A model generated the notes under the pieces. The model searched no databases. It had not been told where the DNA came from and saw nothing but the letters and a program-made list of their open reading frames with translations. Below are positions 1-6,911 of a stretch of 8,805 nt of DNA, in pieces; the stretch's first letter is position 1, and each line of letters opens with the position of its first letter. The translations under genes were made by a program, and so were the position numbers. Source of the DNA: Euryarchaeota archaeon UBA89 (GTDB taxonomy: Archaea; Thermoplasmatota; Poseidoniia; Poseidoniales; Thalassarchaeaceae); NCBI GenBank assembly GCA_002495525.1, contig DAFS01000047.1:2390-11194 (forward strand). Direction: 5' to 3'.

Positions 1-557
1 TTTCCGAATTGAGACCTTGTGGTGTGACCATAAACCATAACTGCTCCTGGTGCCATGAATATCCATCCCGTTAATGCTGCTATAATTATTCCAAATCGCA
101 AACCGCCTGGAGATGCTCTAAATTCTGCCCAGCAGCCATAGTTTTTGGCCGTAATTTTATGAGCAATTTCATGGAATAAAAAGGCAGGACATATTACCAA
201 TCCCAATAATATTCCTGACTTTATGAAATTAAAAGGGTCTCCCAATGCATTGAATATCCCATTTGTAGCAAAAAATCCTAATGCTACTGTAAAGGCTAAT
301 ACTGCTTGAGATAAATGTTCTTTTTCGACTTTTGAAAAATGCCAAATAGAACCGGTATGAACAGTTCTGGGTTGAGATTGAGTTTGAGAAAAAGATCTGA
401 AAAAAGGTTGCCCTGCACTTCCTGTAACCACCCTTACATGTGGCTTGCGCCAATTTCCATCATCTCTAGCACGCGTATGGGTCTTAGAATTATTATTCAT
501 TTTATCAAATGGATCTTCATCTAACCACCGGGCGCGCGGGTCGCGTTTTTCCGACAT
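1..557 (-). CDS. Partial putative membrane zinc metalloprotease (site-2 protease / M50-like), C-terminus beyond left edge
   Basis: An open frame runs from an ATG at 557 to the left edge without a stop (185 codons visible). After a polar, Arg/Asp-rich N-terminus of about 75 residues (predicted cytoplasmic) come hydrophobic segments near residues 82-105 and 112-128. The second runs into HEIAH (129-133), the HExxH zinc and catalytic motif of intramembrane metalloproteases. It is followed by KNYGCWAEFRASPGGLRFG and a third membrane segment (about 153-175) ending in MAPGAVMVYG. This arrangement, HExxH then a YG.WAEFR stretch then APGAV, is what I recall of archaeal M50-related proteins of unknown substrate. 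The third zinc ligand would lie outside the window. The start is fixed by an in-frame TGA 21 nt upstream with no other start codon between. The 43-nt gap to the zinc-ribbon gene upstream suggests an operon. No Shine-Dalgarno site is visible. Confidence 0.8.
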   Translation of the reverse strand, partial: MSEKRDPRARWLDEDPFDKMNNNSKTHTRARDDGNWRKPHVRVVTGSAGQPFFRSFSQTQSQPRTVHTGSIWHFSKVEKEHLSQAVLAFTVALGFFATNGIFNALGDPFNFIKSGILLGLVICPAFLFHEIAHKITAKNYGCWAEFRASPGGLRFGIIIAALTGWIFMAPGAVMVYGHTTRSQFG

Positions 558-600
558 TGTAATAGTCCCATAGATTCATCTTGTTTGAATGCTCGTAATT

Positions 601-1116
601 TCAGTCTTCATCTAATAGTTCATTTACGTCTTGAAGTAATTCTTCCCAATAAGACTCGCTGACCTCTGGAGTTCTGTCACTAATTTTCGATAATAATTCT
701 TCAATTTCTTCAGAATTTAATACTTCAGTATTTTTTTTTCGATTGCTTGCTACATCACGTATGAGGGATTTTTGAGGCTTATTTCTTTGTCTTTCAAATC
801 TTTCTTGAACCTCCTCTGCCGTTTTTGGTTGCGACTTGCCTTGATGCTTATCTATCAATGATTTATAGTGTGACATCATTTCAGAATGAACTGTGTTTTC
901 GATGAAATCTGCCGGATTAGCCAGCATAGTAATAAATTCTATCGATAACCTATCTGCTTTGGATGTTGCAACCCCTGAAGATATTTTATCACGCACTTTT
1001 ACGTGTGATGATATGCAGTCTCTACATCTCCGTGACCCAGCAATATCTGTTGCATCACAAGACAAACAGCAAATGGAAAATCCCATTTGCTCCATGGCCC
1101 GCCTTGGTAAAGACAT
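601..1116 (-). CDS. Small zinc-ribbon protein of unknown function
   Basis: I do not recognise this 171-residue protein. Its N-terminus carries a likely zinc site: C17-x2-C20, ten residues, C31-x2-C34, then H38, with an extra C16. The middle (about 45-80) is probably helical, 85-125 is rich in Lys, Gln and Glu, and the C-terminus is strongly acidic, ending in LLDED. There is no signal peptide or membrane segment, so it is probably a cytoplasmic protein that binds nucleic acid or a partner. The frame stays open upstream to an ATG at 1218, but that start would cover the start of the divergent Nudix gene and add an unrelated hydrophobic stretch; I therefore chose the ATG at 1116, right before the Cys motif. 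No clear ribosome site precedes it. It lies 43 nt upstream of the metalloprotease gene on the same strand, so the two are probably co-transcribed. Confidence 0.7.
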   Translation of the reverse strand: MSLPRRAMEQMGFSICCLSCDATDIAGSRRCRDCISSHVKVRDKISSGVATSKADRLSIEFITMLANPADFIENTVHSEMMSHYKSLIDKHQGKSQPKTAEEVQERFERQRNKPQKSLIRDVASNRKKNTEVLNSEEIEELLSKISDRTPEVSESYWEELLQDVNELLDED

Positions 1117-1182
1117 GTTGTAAAGGAAACATATGTTGGCAATGAATCCTACTAATGATTGAGTGCTTTTTACCGTAAACAG

Positions 1183-1200
1183 TATTTCATAAATGAAATA
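1183..1200. promoter_or_regulatory. Inverted repeat in the divergent promoter region of the zinc-ribbon and Nudix genes
   Basis: TATTTCAT and ATGAAATA form perfect 8-bp arms around a 2-bp AA spacer. The repeat lies in the roughly 100-bp region between two divergent genes. Its A/T-rich core (TTCATAAAT) sits about 27 bp upstream of the Nudix ATG at 1217, the usual place for an archaeal TATA box of a leaderless transcript. It could therefore be a two-way TATA element, an operator, or both. The symmetry is seen directly; the function is inferred. Confidence 0.4.
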
Positions 1201-1216
1201 TTGTAGTAAAATGGTC

Positions 1217-1678
1217 ATGAGGACAGTTACAACGGACTTAGGTGTTGCTGCTTGCTTGGTAGAAAAAGATAAAATTCTCTTAGTCAGAGAAGGGAAAGGG
1301 CCTCAAAAAGGTCTCTGGGGATTGCCTAAGGGCTCAGTCGATGAAGGAGAATTACCACAATTAGCAGTGAAGCGTGAACTAATAGAAGAGTGCGGAATAG
1401 ATGTTGAAATTCTTGGTTTAGTTGGACTAAGGGAATGTCTAATTAAGGAAATACCTGCTATTTTTATGGCTTATTTGGTCCATTCAAAAAATTCAGTTAT
1501 TAAGATTGATAATGATGAAATTACAGACTATGGTTGGTTTGGGGTAAAAGATTTTCAGACGCTTTCGTGGATCAGTGAAGCTATGAGAGAGATTGCAGAA
1601 AAAGCTGTAACTAATTATGATGGGAAAATGATTAATTACACCGAGAAGAGAGGTAGAAGTTACTTCTTATATCTATGA
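1217..1678 (+). CDS. Nudix hydrolase
   Basis: This 153-residue protein has a complete Nudix box, G-x5-E-x7-RE-U-x-EE-x-GU, starting at G39 with E45, R53-E54, E57-E58 and G60. The box residues bind the metal that lets the enzyme hydrolyse a nucleoside diphosphate linked to another group. The preceding LLVREGKGPQKGLWGLPKG fits the family, and the length is that of a single-domain cytoplasmic enzyme of the MutT/ADP-sugar pyrophosphatase kind. The substrate cannot be told from the sequence. In-frame ATGs occur at 1193, 1211 and 1217. I prefer 1217 because it leaves about eight residues before the first strand and lies about 27 bp after a TATA-like core; 1193 falls inside the inverted repeat. The gene ends 1 bp from the stop of the convergent peptidase gene. 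Confidence 0.88.
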   Translation: MRTVTTDLGVAACLVEKDKILLVREGKGPQKGLWGLPKGSVDEGELPQLAVKRELIEECGIDVEILGLVGLRECLIKEIPAIFMAYLVHSKNSVIKIDNDEITDYGWFGVKDFQTLSWISEAMREIAEKAVTNYDGKMINYTEKRGRSYFLYL

Positions 1679-1679
1679 T

Positions 1680-3494
1680 TTAATTGTTAGCTGCATCAAG
1701 ATTTTGTGGAGTAATTAGAACGGTCCCCGGATCCCTAGCAATGTGTGGGATTGATAATTGTGAAATTGAGGGGAGTATGTGGACAGTGCAACTTGGTCCG
1801 CATGCAGGTGCAAGATAATCTTCACCGGATTCAGTAAATACAATATTAATTCCATGGCCAGCGGGAAGTATAGCATCAATTGCTTGGAATTCCATCATCA
1901 TTGTTACTTGTTCAGAAGGTAACACTGTTTGTGGCTCATAACCTCCTGCGTGATATCTGATATCCATAGTTGCATGACCTAATCTAATTCCAGTTTCTGA
2001 ATCCCTTAACTCTGCAAATATCTGTCCGCCATCCATTGTTGCTACCGCTTCTAAATGCAGCCTAATTAGTCCTGAAATTAAAATATCTTCAGTCTCGGAA
2101 AGGGCCGAACATGTTGTTGTCACCGTCTGGCCGCCTCCAATTACTGGAAGCCCTCCTCCTGTAAATGCCCCTGAACTAGAGCATTGCGATAATGGTAAAC
2201 TGTACCATTCTATATCTTCAGGCGGCCATGTTTCTTCAATGCGCCATTGGCCGTCATTTCGTTGTACTTGAGCGGTAAGGTCAGGCTGTGGACCGATACC
2301 TTTCAGATAATATTCATACCATTCGAACAAATCTTGAGCCCAGTCCCAACGAGTCATGTTGTGAATTGCCTCTCCACCATATCCACTATCTTGGGCATTA
2401 TGCTTTGTCCATTGATCGGGGTAATTATGCTCCCACTGCCCTAATATTCCTCTAATTTCAAATCCTGCATCGATATAATCTTGGTACCAATTTACTCCGA
2501 TTGGCCCTCCAAATACTTGATGCGGGTCAACATTCCAATCTTGTAAACCTTGAACCCAATAGACACTTCCATTCCAGTTTTCGAATGCTTTGTCAATATG
2601 GCTTCTTTCATCATAATAGTTTGACATGTATGGGTCTAATTCTCCAGCGCCATAAGTAACTGGTCCTGCGAAAAGCCCCTCTACAATATCGGGGCATACG
2701 TTATCTAAATCATCTTCATTGTAATCAACAGTACTAGAAAAATAATTCATATGCATGACTTGACTTCTAGCTTCTGCGCTACCATTTTTGTACAATAGTG
2801 GATGTAGAGCAGTTGTACCGGATATCGGAACTATGGTTTTGAGATATTCACTACCTAAGGCTGCGGCTTCCCACTGCGTTGCTCCTTCGTAGGATTTACC
2901 ATAAAGACCAACATGCCCATTAGACCAGTTTTGTGAGCCAAGCCATTCTACTGCATTGTGTATTCCCAAACCTTCGCCAGCACCACGATAGTCAAAGCAA
3001 CCACTAGAAAGTTCAGTGCCAAATACTGCTACCTGAGCAAAGGCATATCCATGAGGAACGAAATTTTCGAAAATAAACTCACCACGACCTGCACTAACAA
3101 TATTAGTTGGAGTAGATTCGTCACCCTGAGTGCCATATGAATAATAAGGACTAATGACTGCAATTACAGGAACTTGTTCGCCCTCCAAAGTATTGCTTGG
3201 AAGCCAATATGAAAGATGGACCTCTGATGTGTCGGGACCTGTTTCCCATATCTCAGAAGTATCTACTTCAATGAAGGCCTCCCGGACATCGAGAGAATAA
3301 TATGGTCCCTGTTCTAATGTGTAAGAAAACGTATGATTATCTTGCCAAGTGAGAGTATGTCTATCATAAATAGAAGGATATTCTCCCTCATCAGATATCT
3401 CATCAACTATTGAGCTGTCTGAAAATATACAGCCTGACATACTGACTAATACGAAAATTAATGCGATGGAGAGCGCATGTAGACGGTTAGCCAT
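1680..3494 (-). CDS. Secreted lipoprotein peptidase/hydrolase of the S15 (X-Pro dipeptidyl-peptidase / CocE) family
   Basis: The 604-residue product begins with a signal peptide and a lipobox-like VSMSGC, so C22 is probably the lipid anchor holding it outside the cytoplasmic membrane. The alpha/beta-hydrolase domain (about 60-400) shows the S15 triad: nucleophile S201 in GKSYEG, D319 in GLQDWN and H356 in GQWEH. The FDYRGAGEG stretch (167-175) before the nucleophile is also typical. The C-terminal third (about 425-595) is the beta-sandwich domain of this family, with SGLIRLHLEAV (474-484) and AELRDSETG (494-502). Members remove X-Pro dipeptides or cleave esters and acylated substrates; which applies here is unknown. 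Between the domains lies a Gly/Ser/Thr-rich stretch (439-461) flanked by C438 and C462. The length is normal. The gene is divergent from an exporter gene and convergent with the Nudix gene, 1 bp apart. Peptide scavenging is the likeliest role. Confidence 0.85.
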   Translation of the reverse strand: MANRLHALSIALIFVLVSMSGCIFSDSSIVDEISDEGEYPSIYDRHTLTWQDNHTFSYTLEQGPYYSLDVREAFIEVDTSEIWETGPDTSEVHLSYWLPSNTLEGEQVPVIAVISPYYSYGTQGDESTPTNIVSAGRGEFIFENFVPHGYAFAQVAVFGTELSSGCFDYRGAGEGLGIHNAVEWLGSQNWSNGHVGLYGKSYEGATQWEAAALGSEYLKTIVPISGTTALHPLLYKNGSAEARSQVMHMNYFSSTVDYNEDDLDNVCPDIVEGLFAGPVTYGAGELDPYMSNYYDERSHIDKAFENWNGSVYWVQGLQDWNVDPHQVFGGPIGVNWYQDYIDAGFEIRGILGQWEHNYPDQWTKHNAQDSGYGGEAIHNMTRWDWAQDLFEWYEYYLKGIGPQPDLTAQVQRNDGQWRIEETWPPEDIEWYSLPLSQCSSSGAFTGGGLPVIGGGQTVTTTCSALSETEDILISGLIRLHLEAVATMDGGQIFAELRDSETGIRLGHATMDIRYHAGGYEPQTVLPSEQVTMMMEFQAIDAILPAGHGINIVFTESGEDYLAPACGPSCTVHILPSISQLSIPHIARDPGTVLITPQNLDAANN

Positions 3495-3560
3495 AGTTAT
3501 CCGGGATGGTTTTGATATTGTAACCTATGTTTTGAAAAGTATCTATTTCTCCGTAATGTC
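3495..3560. promoter_or_regulatory. Divergent promoter region between the S15 lipoprotein and exporter genes
   Basis: These 66 bp must carry both promoters unless they lie inside genes. On the minus strand the A/T-rich TTACAATATCAAA (3511-3523) is centred about 23 bp before the lipoprotein ATG. On the plus strand TTTTGAAAAGTATC (3530-3543) is centred about 25 bp before the exporter ATG. Both distances fit archaeal TATA boxes of leaderless or nearly leaderless mRNAs, and neither gene has a Shine-Dalgarno site. Boxes were judged by eye. Confidence 0.45.
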
Positions 3561-5087
3561 ATGGGCGAGAATATTGGTCATGAAAAAAGATGGCTGATAC
3601 TTGGGATTATGAGTTTGAGCCTAGTTATTGTGATGTTAAATAATGTTACTTTGAATGTAGCATTGCCTGAAATGTCTAAAGATTTGCAGGCAGATAATAG
3701 TGATTTACAATGGATTGTCGATTCTTACGCTCTGATATTTGGAGGTATGCTATTAGTTATGGGCGCACTAGGAGATCGTTTCGGAAGAAAAAGGGCTTTA
3801 CAATTGGGACTAATACTGTTAGGGACTGCTTCTGCTGCAGCGGCATTTTATGCTGATTCATCAAATGATGTAATTATGGCTAGGGCTGCTATGGGATTTG
3901 GGGCTGCTTTAGTAATGCCTGCTACTCTTTCTATTGTGATTGTGGTTTTTCCTAGAGAAGAGCGTGGGAAGGCGATTGGCATATGGACAATGATGGCTGG
4001 TATCGGAGCTCCAATTGGATTATTAGTCGGAGGTTGGGCTGTAGAAAATTATGATTGGCAAATGGTATTCTTGATTAATGTTCCAATAATATTACTGGCC
4101 TTAATTTTGGGATTAGTTTTTGTTCCAAATTCAAAAAATAGTAAAAGGACTCCGTTAGATCCGGTGGGTGCATTTTTGTCAGTAGCCGCTCTTGGCACTA
4201 TTTTGTATGCAATAATTGAGGCTCCGACTCTGGGTTGGACAAGTCCGGAAATTCTTACTATCAGTGTACTGGCAATTTTGATGACTTATTTATTCATAAA
4301 TTGGGAGAAGAGGGTCGAATATCCTATGTTACCAATTGGATTTTTTAAATTCAAAGGTTTTTCTTTGGGGTTAATCGCGATTATGTTGGCTTCATTCGTG
4401 ATGTTCTCATTCATGTTTACACAAATGTTACATTTCCAATTGGTAAGGGGTCACACAGCTCTTGAAGCAGCGGTTAGGTTCCTACCACTCCCATTAGGAT
4501 TGATGCCTGCTGCTGCGAATAGTGATAGGTTATCTGCTAAATTTGGAAGTAACAATGTTATCTCTGTTGGATTGCTATTGATGACGATTGCAATGGCTAT
4601 ATTCACTACTATTGAAATTGACTCTGAATATATTAGATTAGCATGTATTTTCTTACTGCTCGGATTTGGGATGGGACTAACTTTGGCTCCAGCCACTACT
4701 GTAGTGATGGATTCTGTGCCTTCGGATAAAGCAGGTGTGGGTAGTGCCACAAATGATGCAAGTAGAGAGGTTGGTGGAGCCTTGGGGATAGCAATAGGTG
4801 GTAGCGTTTTGAACGAATACTATCAGAGAAATATGATTGTTCCTGAAGGTTTAGAATTGGGCACTATTCCGCTGGAGTCTTTTCCAGCTGCAATGCAAAT
4901 CGGGGCTGAGATGCTAGAAAACGGCAACATGTTAGGTGCTGCTTTGATTGAAAATGCACAGCTCGCATTTATGGAAGGAATGATTGCTTCAGCAACAGTA
5001 ATGGGAGTAATTGCCATATTGAATGCTATCTTAGTTAAATTATATATGCCTAGGAAAATAATCAATGTTTTCATAGAAGAAGAATGA
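3561..5087 (+). CDS. MFS efflux transporter, DHA2 (EmrB/QacA-like) family, 14 predicted helices
   Basis: A 508-residue, almost wholly hydrophobic protein with the length and pattern of the 14-helix DHA2 drug:proton antiporters. Visible motifs are the TM1 sequence LNNVTLNVALP (26-36), motif A between helices 2 and 3 (GALGDRFGRKR, 68-78), a motif-C-like AGIGAPIGLLVGG (146-158), WQMVFLINVP (166-175) and the late DHA2 stretch AGVGSATNDASREVGGALG (391-409). Motif C marks antiporters, so export of a small toxic or waste compound by proton exchange is likely; the substrate is unknown. The usual Asp in the TM1 motif is Asn (N27) here. The ATG at 3561 is the first in frame before TM1; an ATG at 3556 is out of frame. 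The stop directly abuts that of the convergent pseudouridine synthase gene. No membrane-fusion partner is nearby. Confidence 0.88.
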   Translation: MGENIGHEKRWLILGIMSLSLVIVMLNNVTLNVALPEMSKDLQADNSDLQWIVDSYALIFGGMLLVMGALGDRFGRKRALQLGLILLGTASAAAAFYADSSNDVIMARAAMGFGAALVMPATLSIVIVVFPREERGKAIGIWTMMAGIGAPIGLLVGGWAVENYDWQMVFLINVPIILLALILGLVFVPNSKNSKRTPLDPVGAFLSVAALGTILYAIIEAPTLGWTSPEILTISVLAILMTYLFINWEKRVEYPMLPIGFFKFKGFSLGLIAIMLASFVMFSFMFTQMLHFQLVRGHTALEAAVRFLPLPLGLMPAAANSDRLSAKFGSNNVISVGLLLMTIAMAIFTTIEIDSEYIRLACIFLLLGFGMGLTLAPATTVVMDSVPSDKAGVGSATNDASREVGGALGIAIGGSVLNEYYQRNMIVPEGLELGTIPLESFPAAMQIGAEMLENGNMLGAALIENAQLAFMEGMIASATVMGVIAILNAILVKLYMPRKIINVFIEEE

Positions 5088-5984
5088 TTAGCCTAAACGC
5101 CTTTTTAATTCGGAAATTAGTTGCCTAGGAATTGGACTTTCGACCTTCATTATCTTACCATTTGGATGCTTAAATCCTAAAGATGTAGCATGTAAACAAA
5201 GTCTGTTAATACTAGCTTTGCCGAATCCATGCCTCGTATCTCCTATTACCGGACAGCCTAGATTTGCCATATGAAGGCGAATCTGTGCGCGACGACCGGT
5301 ATCTATCTTGATTCTGATTAAACTGTGCTCAGGCCCTGTATCTTCTAACCACCAGTTAGTAATTGCCGATTTGCCGGCGCGACGTCCTTCGGGAACGAGT
5401 CTCATTCTCTTGTCTTTCATTTCTTGAATACGGCCTGTTTCAATACCTGAATTAGAAGGAGGTTTGCGATGAACCACTGCATGGTATATTCGTTCAATAG
5501 ACCTATCTTTGAATTGTTCTTGTAACATATCACGGATTTCTGCTGAACGTGCAAAAATTAGACATCCTGATGTTTCTCTATCTAATCTATGAACAAGATG
5601 AGCTCTAGTATTTCCATTTTCCCATGCCCAGGCAAAAACTCGGGAAAACATAGTGTCTGCCTCTCCTCGATCGGTCGCTACTGAAAGAAGGCCTGCTGGT
5701 TTATTGACAACTATCACCGATTTATCTGAATACACCACTTCTGGCTCAGGAATGGTAGTTTTAAATTTACCAACTGTTTCATCGCCATCTGATTTTGAAA
5801 GGACTGTTATTGTCGTACCAGGAGAAATTTTTGTATTAGCTCTATTTACCTTAACTCCGTCGGCTATCACTCTACCATGATCAACCATTCGTCGAAGAGA
5901 ATTCTTTTTTGCATCGGGATGTAATAATGACAATACCTCAATCACAGTTGCCTCTACTTTGACCGTGATGTTTGGGTCTGACAT
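5088..5984 (-). CDS. RluA-family pseudouridine synthase with N-terminal S4 RNA-binding domain
   Basis: From the ATG at 5984 the protein has 298 residues. An S4-like RNA-binding domain occupies about 5-62 (LRRMVDHGRVIADGVKVNRA region). The RluA-type catalytic domain follows, with VVNKPAGLLS (92-101), HRLDRETSG (132-140) holding the catalytic Asp135, TGRRAQIRLHMANLGCPVIGD (229-249) and LCLHATSLGF (262-271). Such enzymes convert uridines in rRNA or tRNA to pseudouridine in the cytoplasm; the target site cannot be read from the sequence. The frame is open to a TTG at 6032, but a TATA-like box at 6042-6055 would start transcription near 6024, inside that extension, so I prefer 5984. The family is mostly bacterial or eukaryotic, and an archaeal host would imply transfer. 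It diverges from the three-gene membrane cassette. Confidence 0.88.
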   Translation of the reverse strand: MSDPNITVKVEATVIEVLSLLHPDAKKNSLRRMVDHGRVIADGVKVNRANTKISPGTTITVLSKSDGDETVGKFKTTIPEPEVVYSDKSVIVVNKPAGLLSVATDRGEADTMFSRVFAWAWENGNTRAHLVHRLDRETSGCLIFARSAEIRDMLQEQFKDRSIERIYHAVVHRKPPSNSGIETGRIQEMKDKRMRLVPEGRRAGKSAITNWWLEDTGPEHSLIRIKIDTGRRAQIRLHMANLGCPVIGDTRHGFGKASINRLCLHATSLGFKHPNGKIMKVESPIPRQLISELKRRLG

Positions 5985-6040
5985 ACCTTTGGGAAATCGT
6001 TCAAACCATTCAAGTTTCTTGATTTGAAACAACTAGATAG

Positions 6041-6055
6041 AAAATATCTATATGC
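6041..6055. promoter_or_regulatory. A/T-rich TATA-like element in the divergent region 5985-6111
   Basis: AAAATATCTATATGC reads as a TATA-like box on both strands (GCATATAGATATTTT on the minus strand). On the plus strand it predicts a start near 6075, giving the membrane cassette a leader of about 35 nt that contains the AAGGAG site. On the minus strand it predicts a start near 6024, about 40 nt before the pseudouridine synthase ATG. ATAGA (6037-6041) and TCTAT (6047-6051) form short inverted arms around its left part, and CTAGATA occurs at both 6033 and 6091. The distances are inferred from the usual archaeal spacing. Confidence 0.4.
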
Positions 6056-6096
6056 TTTAGCCATAATTCAGAGTTTGTATGTTAAACATGCTAGAT

Positions 6097-6102
6097 AAGG
6101 AG
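6097..6102 (+). promoter_or_regulatory. Ribosome binding site of the first membrane-cassette gene
   Basis: AAGGAG lies 9 nt before the ATG at 6112 and matches the archaeal anti-Shine-Dalgarno sequence. It decides the start: a competing ATG at 6105 is in another frame and only 2 nt from the site. Confidence 0.65.
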
Positions 6103-6111
6103 AAATGAATA

Positions 6112-6531
6112 ATGGATATGAAAGAAATCTTTGAACCAAAGATAATGATGATGGCTCTTGGAACAGTGGTAATGATACTATCACTTTATGGGATTATGAA
6201 TGGAGATGAGTGGGCAGAAATCGGTTGGGGTGGTGCAGAAAATGTTCTTGCTCACGATGCGGCTTATGAAGAAATGTGGGCCTTACATATTATGCCATTA
6301 GGAGTAATGGCCATATTAACAGCAGTAACTGTCACGGGAAAAGAATTAGCAAAAATGGCAATGTATTCTCCAATCGTTCTCGTAATAATGTTAGGTGGAA
6401 TGGGCATTCTAACTAGCGATAATGGATATGGGGGGACTCCTGAAGGTATTGGCTTAATCTTACCATTAATAATGGTATTACTAACCTTATCTACTGGAAT
6501 TGCCGGCTATATGCACAAGGATGGTGAATAA
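6112..6531 (+). CDS. Small four-helix membrane protein, first gene of a three-gene cassette, function unknown
   Basis: I do not recognise this 139-residue protein. Hydrophobic segments at about 11-29, 56-75, 82-101 and 112-132 predict four helices. Lysines at 4, 10, 77, 81 and 136 put both ends and the middle loop in the cytoplasm. The outer loop (30-55) is acidic and Trp-rich (NGDEWAEIGWGGAEN), and H48 and H59 flank the acidic AYEEMWAL near the start of helix 2; these polar residues could bind a metal or a partner, but that is a guess. Methionines are frequent in the helices. The start is set by AAGGAG 9 nt upstream. The stop is 1 nt before the next start, so the genes are surely co-transcribed and perhaps translationally coupled. 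Expression probably comes from the A/T-rich box at 6041-6055. Confidence 0.75.
   Translation: MDMKEIFEPKIMMMALGTVVMILSLYGIMNGDEWAEIGWGGAENVLAHDAAYEEMWALHIMPLGVMAILTAVTVTGKELAKMAMYSPIVLVIMLGGMGILTSDNGYGGTPEGIGLILPLIMVLLTLSTGIAGYMHKDGE
6523..6527 (+). promoter_or_regulatory. Ribosome binding site of the second membrane-cassette gene
   Basis: GGTGA is complementary to the TCACC of the archaeal 16S tail and lies 5 nt before the ATG at 6533, overlapping the last codons of the preceding gene. It argues against the longer start at 6500. Confidence 0.55.
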
Positions 6532-6532
6532 T

Positions 6533-6907
6533 ATGGATTTCAAAAAAGAGCTACAAAACCCTAAATGGTGGCTAATAATCACTGCTCTAGTACATACATT
6601 CGTCGGAGTACTGTTTCAAATGGATCCGGATAACGACAATGAGTTGATGGTTGCTGGAATATTCCTAATTATCCCTGTCATCATGTTCTATGCAGCATTC
6701 ATGACCGAAGGCCGAGATAGGGCTAGATTGGCGGCAGTAGTTGCAGGACCTATTTTTGTATGGTTCGTTTTATGTATTGCATTGGGGCTTGAAATAACAT
6801 ACACTACGGATGCTGTCTCATGGGAACTTTCTGACAATGTGCCCCCTCTTGTAATCTGGGGAATGACTGCTCTAACAGGCGTACTGGGTTGGAATTCAGG
6901 GGAATAA
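6533..6907 (+). CDS. Small four-helix membrane protein, second gene of the cassette, function unknown
   Basis: I do not recognise this 124-residue protein. Helices are predicted at about 12-29, 38-57, 65-85 and 104-120. The loop at 58-66 (TEGRDRARL) is strongly basic and should be cytoplasmic. The loop at 30-37 (MDPDNDNE) is strongly acidic and should be outside, as should 86-103. Size and topology match the gene before it, and both begin with a short charged stretch ending in Pro-Lys before helix 1. The frame extends upstream to an ATG at 6500 inside the previous gene, but GGTGA at 6523-6527 lies 5 nt before the ATG at 6533, which also follows the previous stop by one base; I take that start. 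The third cassette gene begins 4 nt after the stop. Confidence 0.75.
   Translation: MDFKKELQNPKWWLIITALVHTFVGVLFQMDPDNDNELMVAGIFLIIPVIMFYAAFMTEGRDRARLAAVVAGPIFVWFVLCIALGLEITYTTDAVSWELSDNVPPLVIWGMTALTGVLGWNSGE
6898..6903 (+). promoter_or_regulatory. Ribosome binding site that supports a TTG start for the third cassette gene
   Basis: AGGGGA lies 8 nt before TTG at 6912 and overlaps the end of the preceding gene. The next in-frame ATGs (6963 and 6969) fall within the first predicted helix and have no comparable site, so TTG is the likely start codon. Confidence 0.55.
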
Positions 6908-6911
6908 ATAA

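Noticed and set aside
229..524. Short open frames on both strands (229-453 minus, 339-524 plus)
   Set aside because: They overlap, in other frames, the metalloprotease gene, whose HEIAH motif and continuous frame are convincing.
893..1145. Two overlapping short plus-strand open frames
   Set aside because: Both are antisense to the zinc-ribbon gene and show no domain or start signal.
1117..1218. N-terminal extension of the zinc-ribbon protein to an ATG at 1218
   Set aside because: It would overlap the divergent Nudix start and the inverted repeat, and the added residues do not resemble the rest; the ATG at 1116 directly precedes the Cys motif.
4451..5074. Minus-strand open frames opposite the exporter (4451-4750 and 4823-5074)
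   Set aside because: The exporter frame has clear family motifs throughout; these are antisense shadows of hydrophobic codons.
5985..6032. TTG start that lengthens the pseudouridine synthase by 16 residues
   Set aside because: The likely transcription start lies within it, there is no ribosome site, and the S4 domain begins only after the ATG at 5984.
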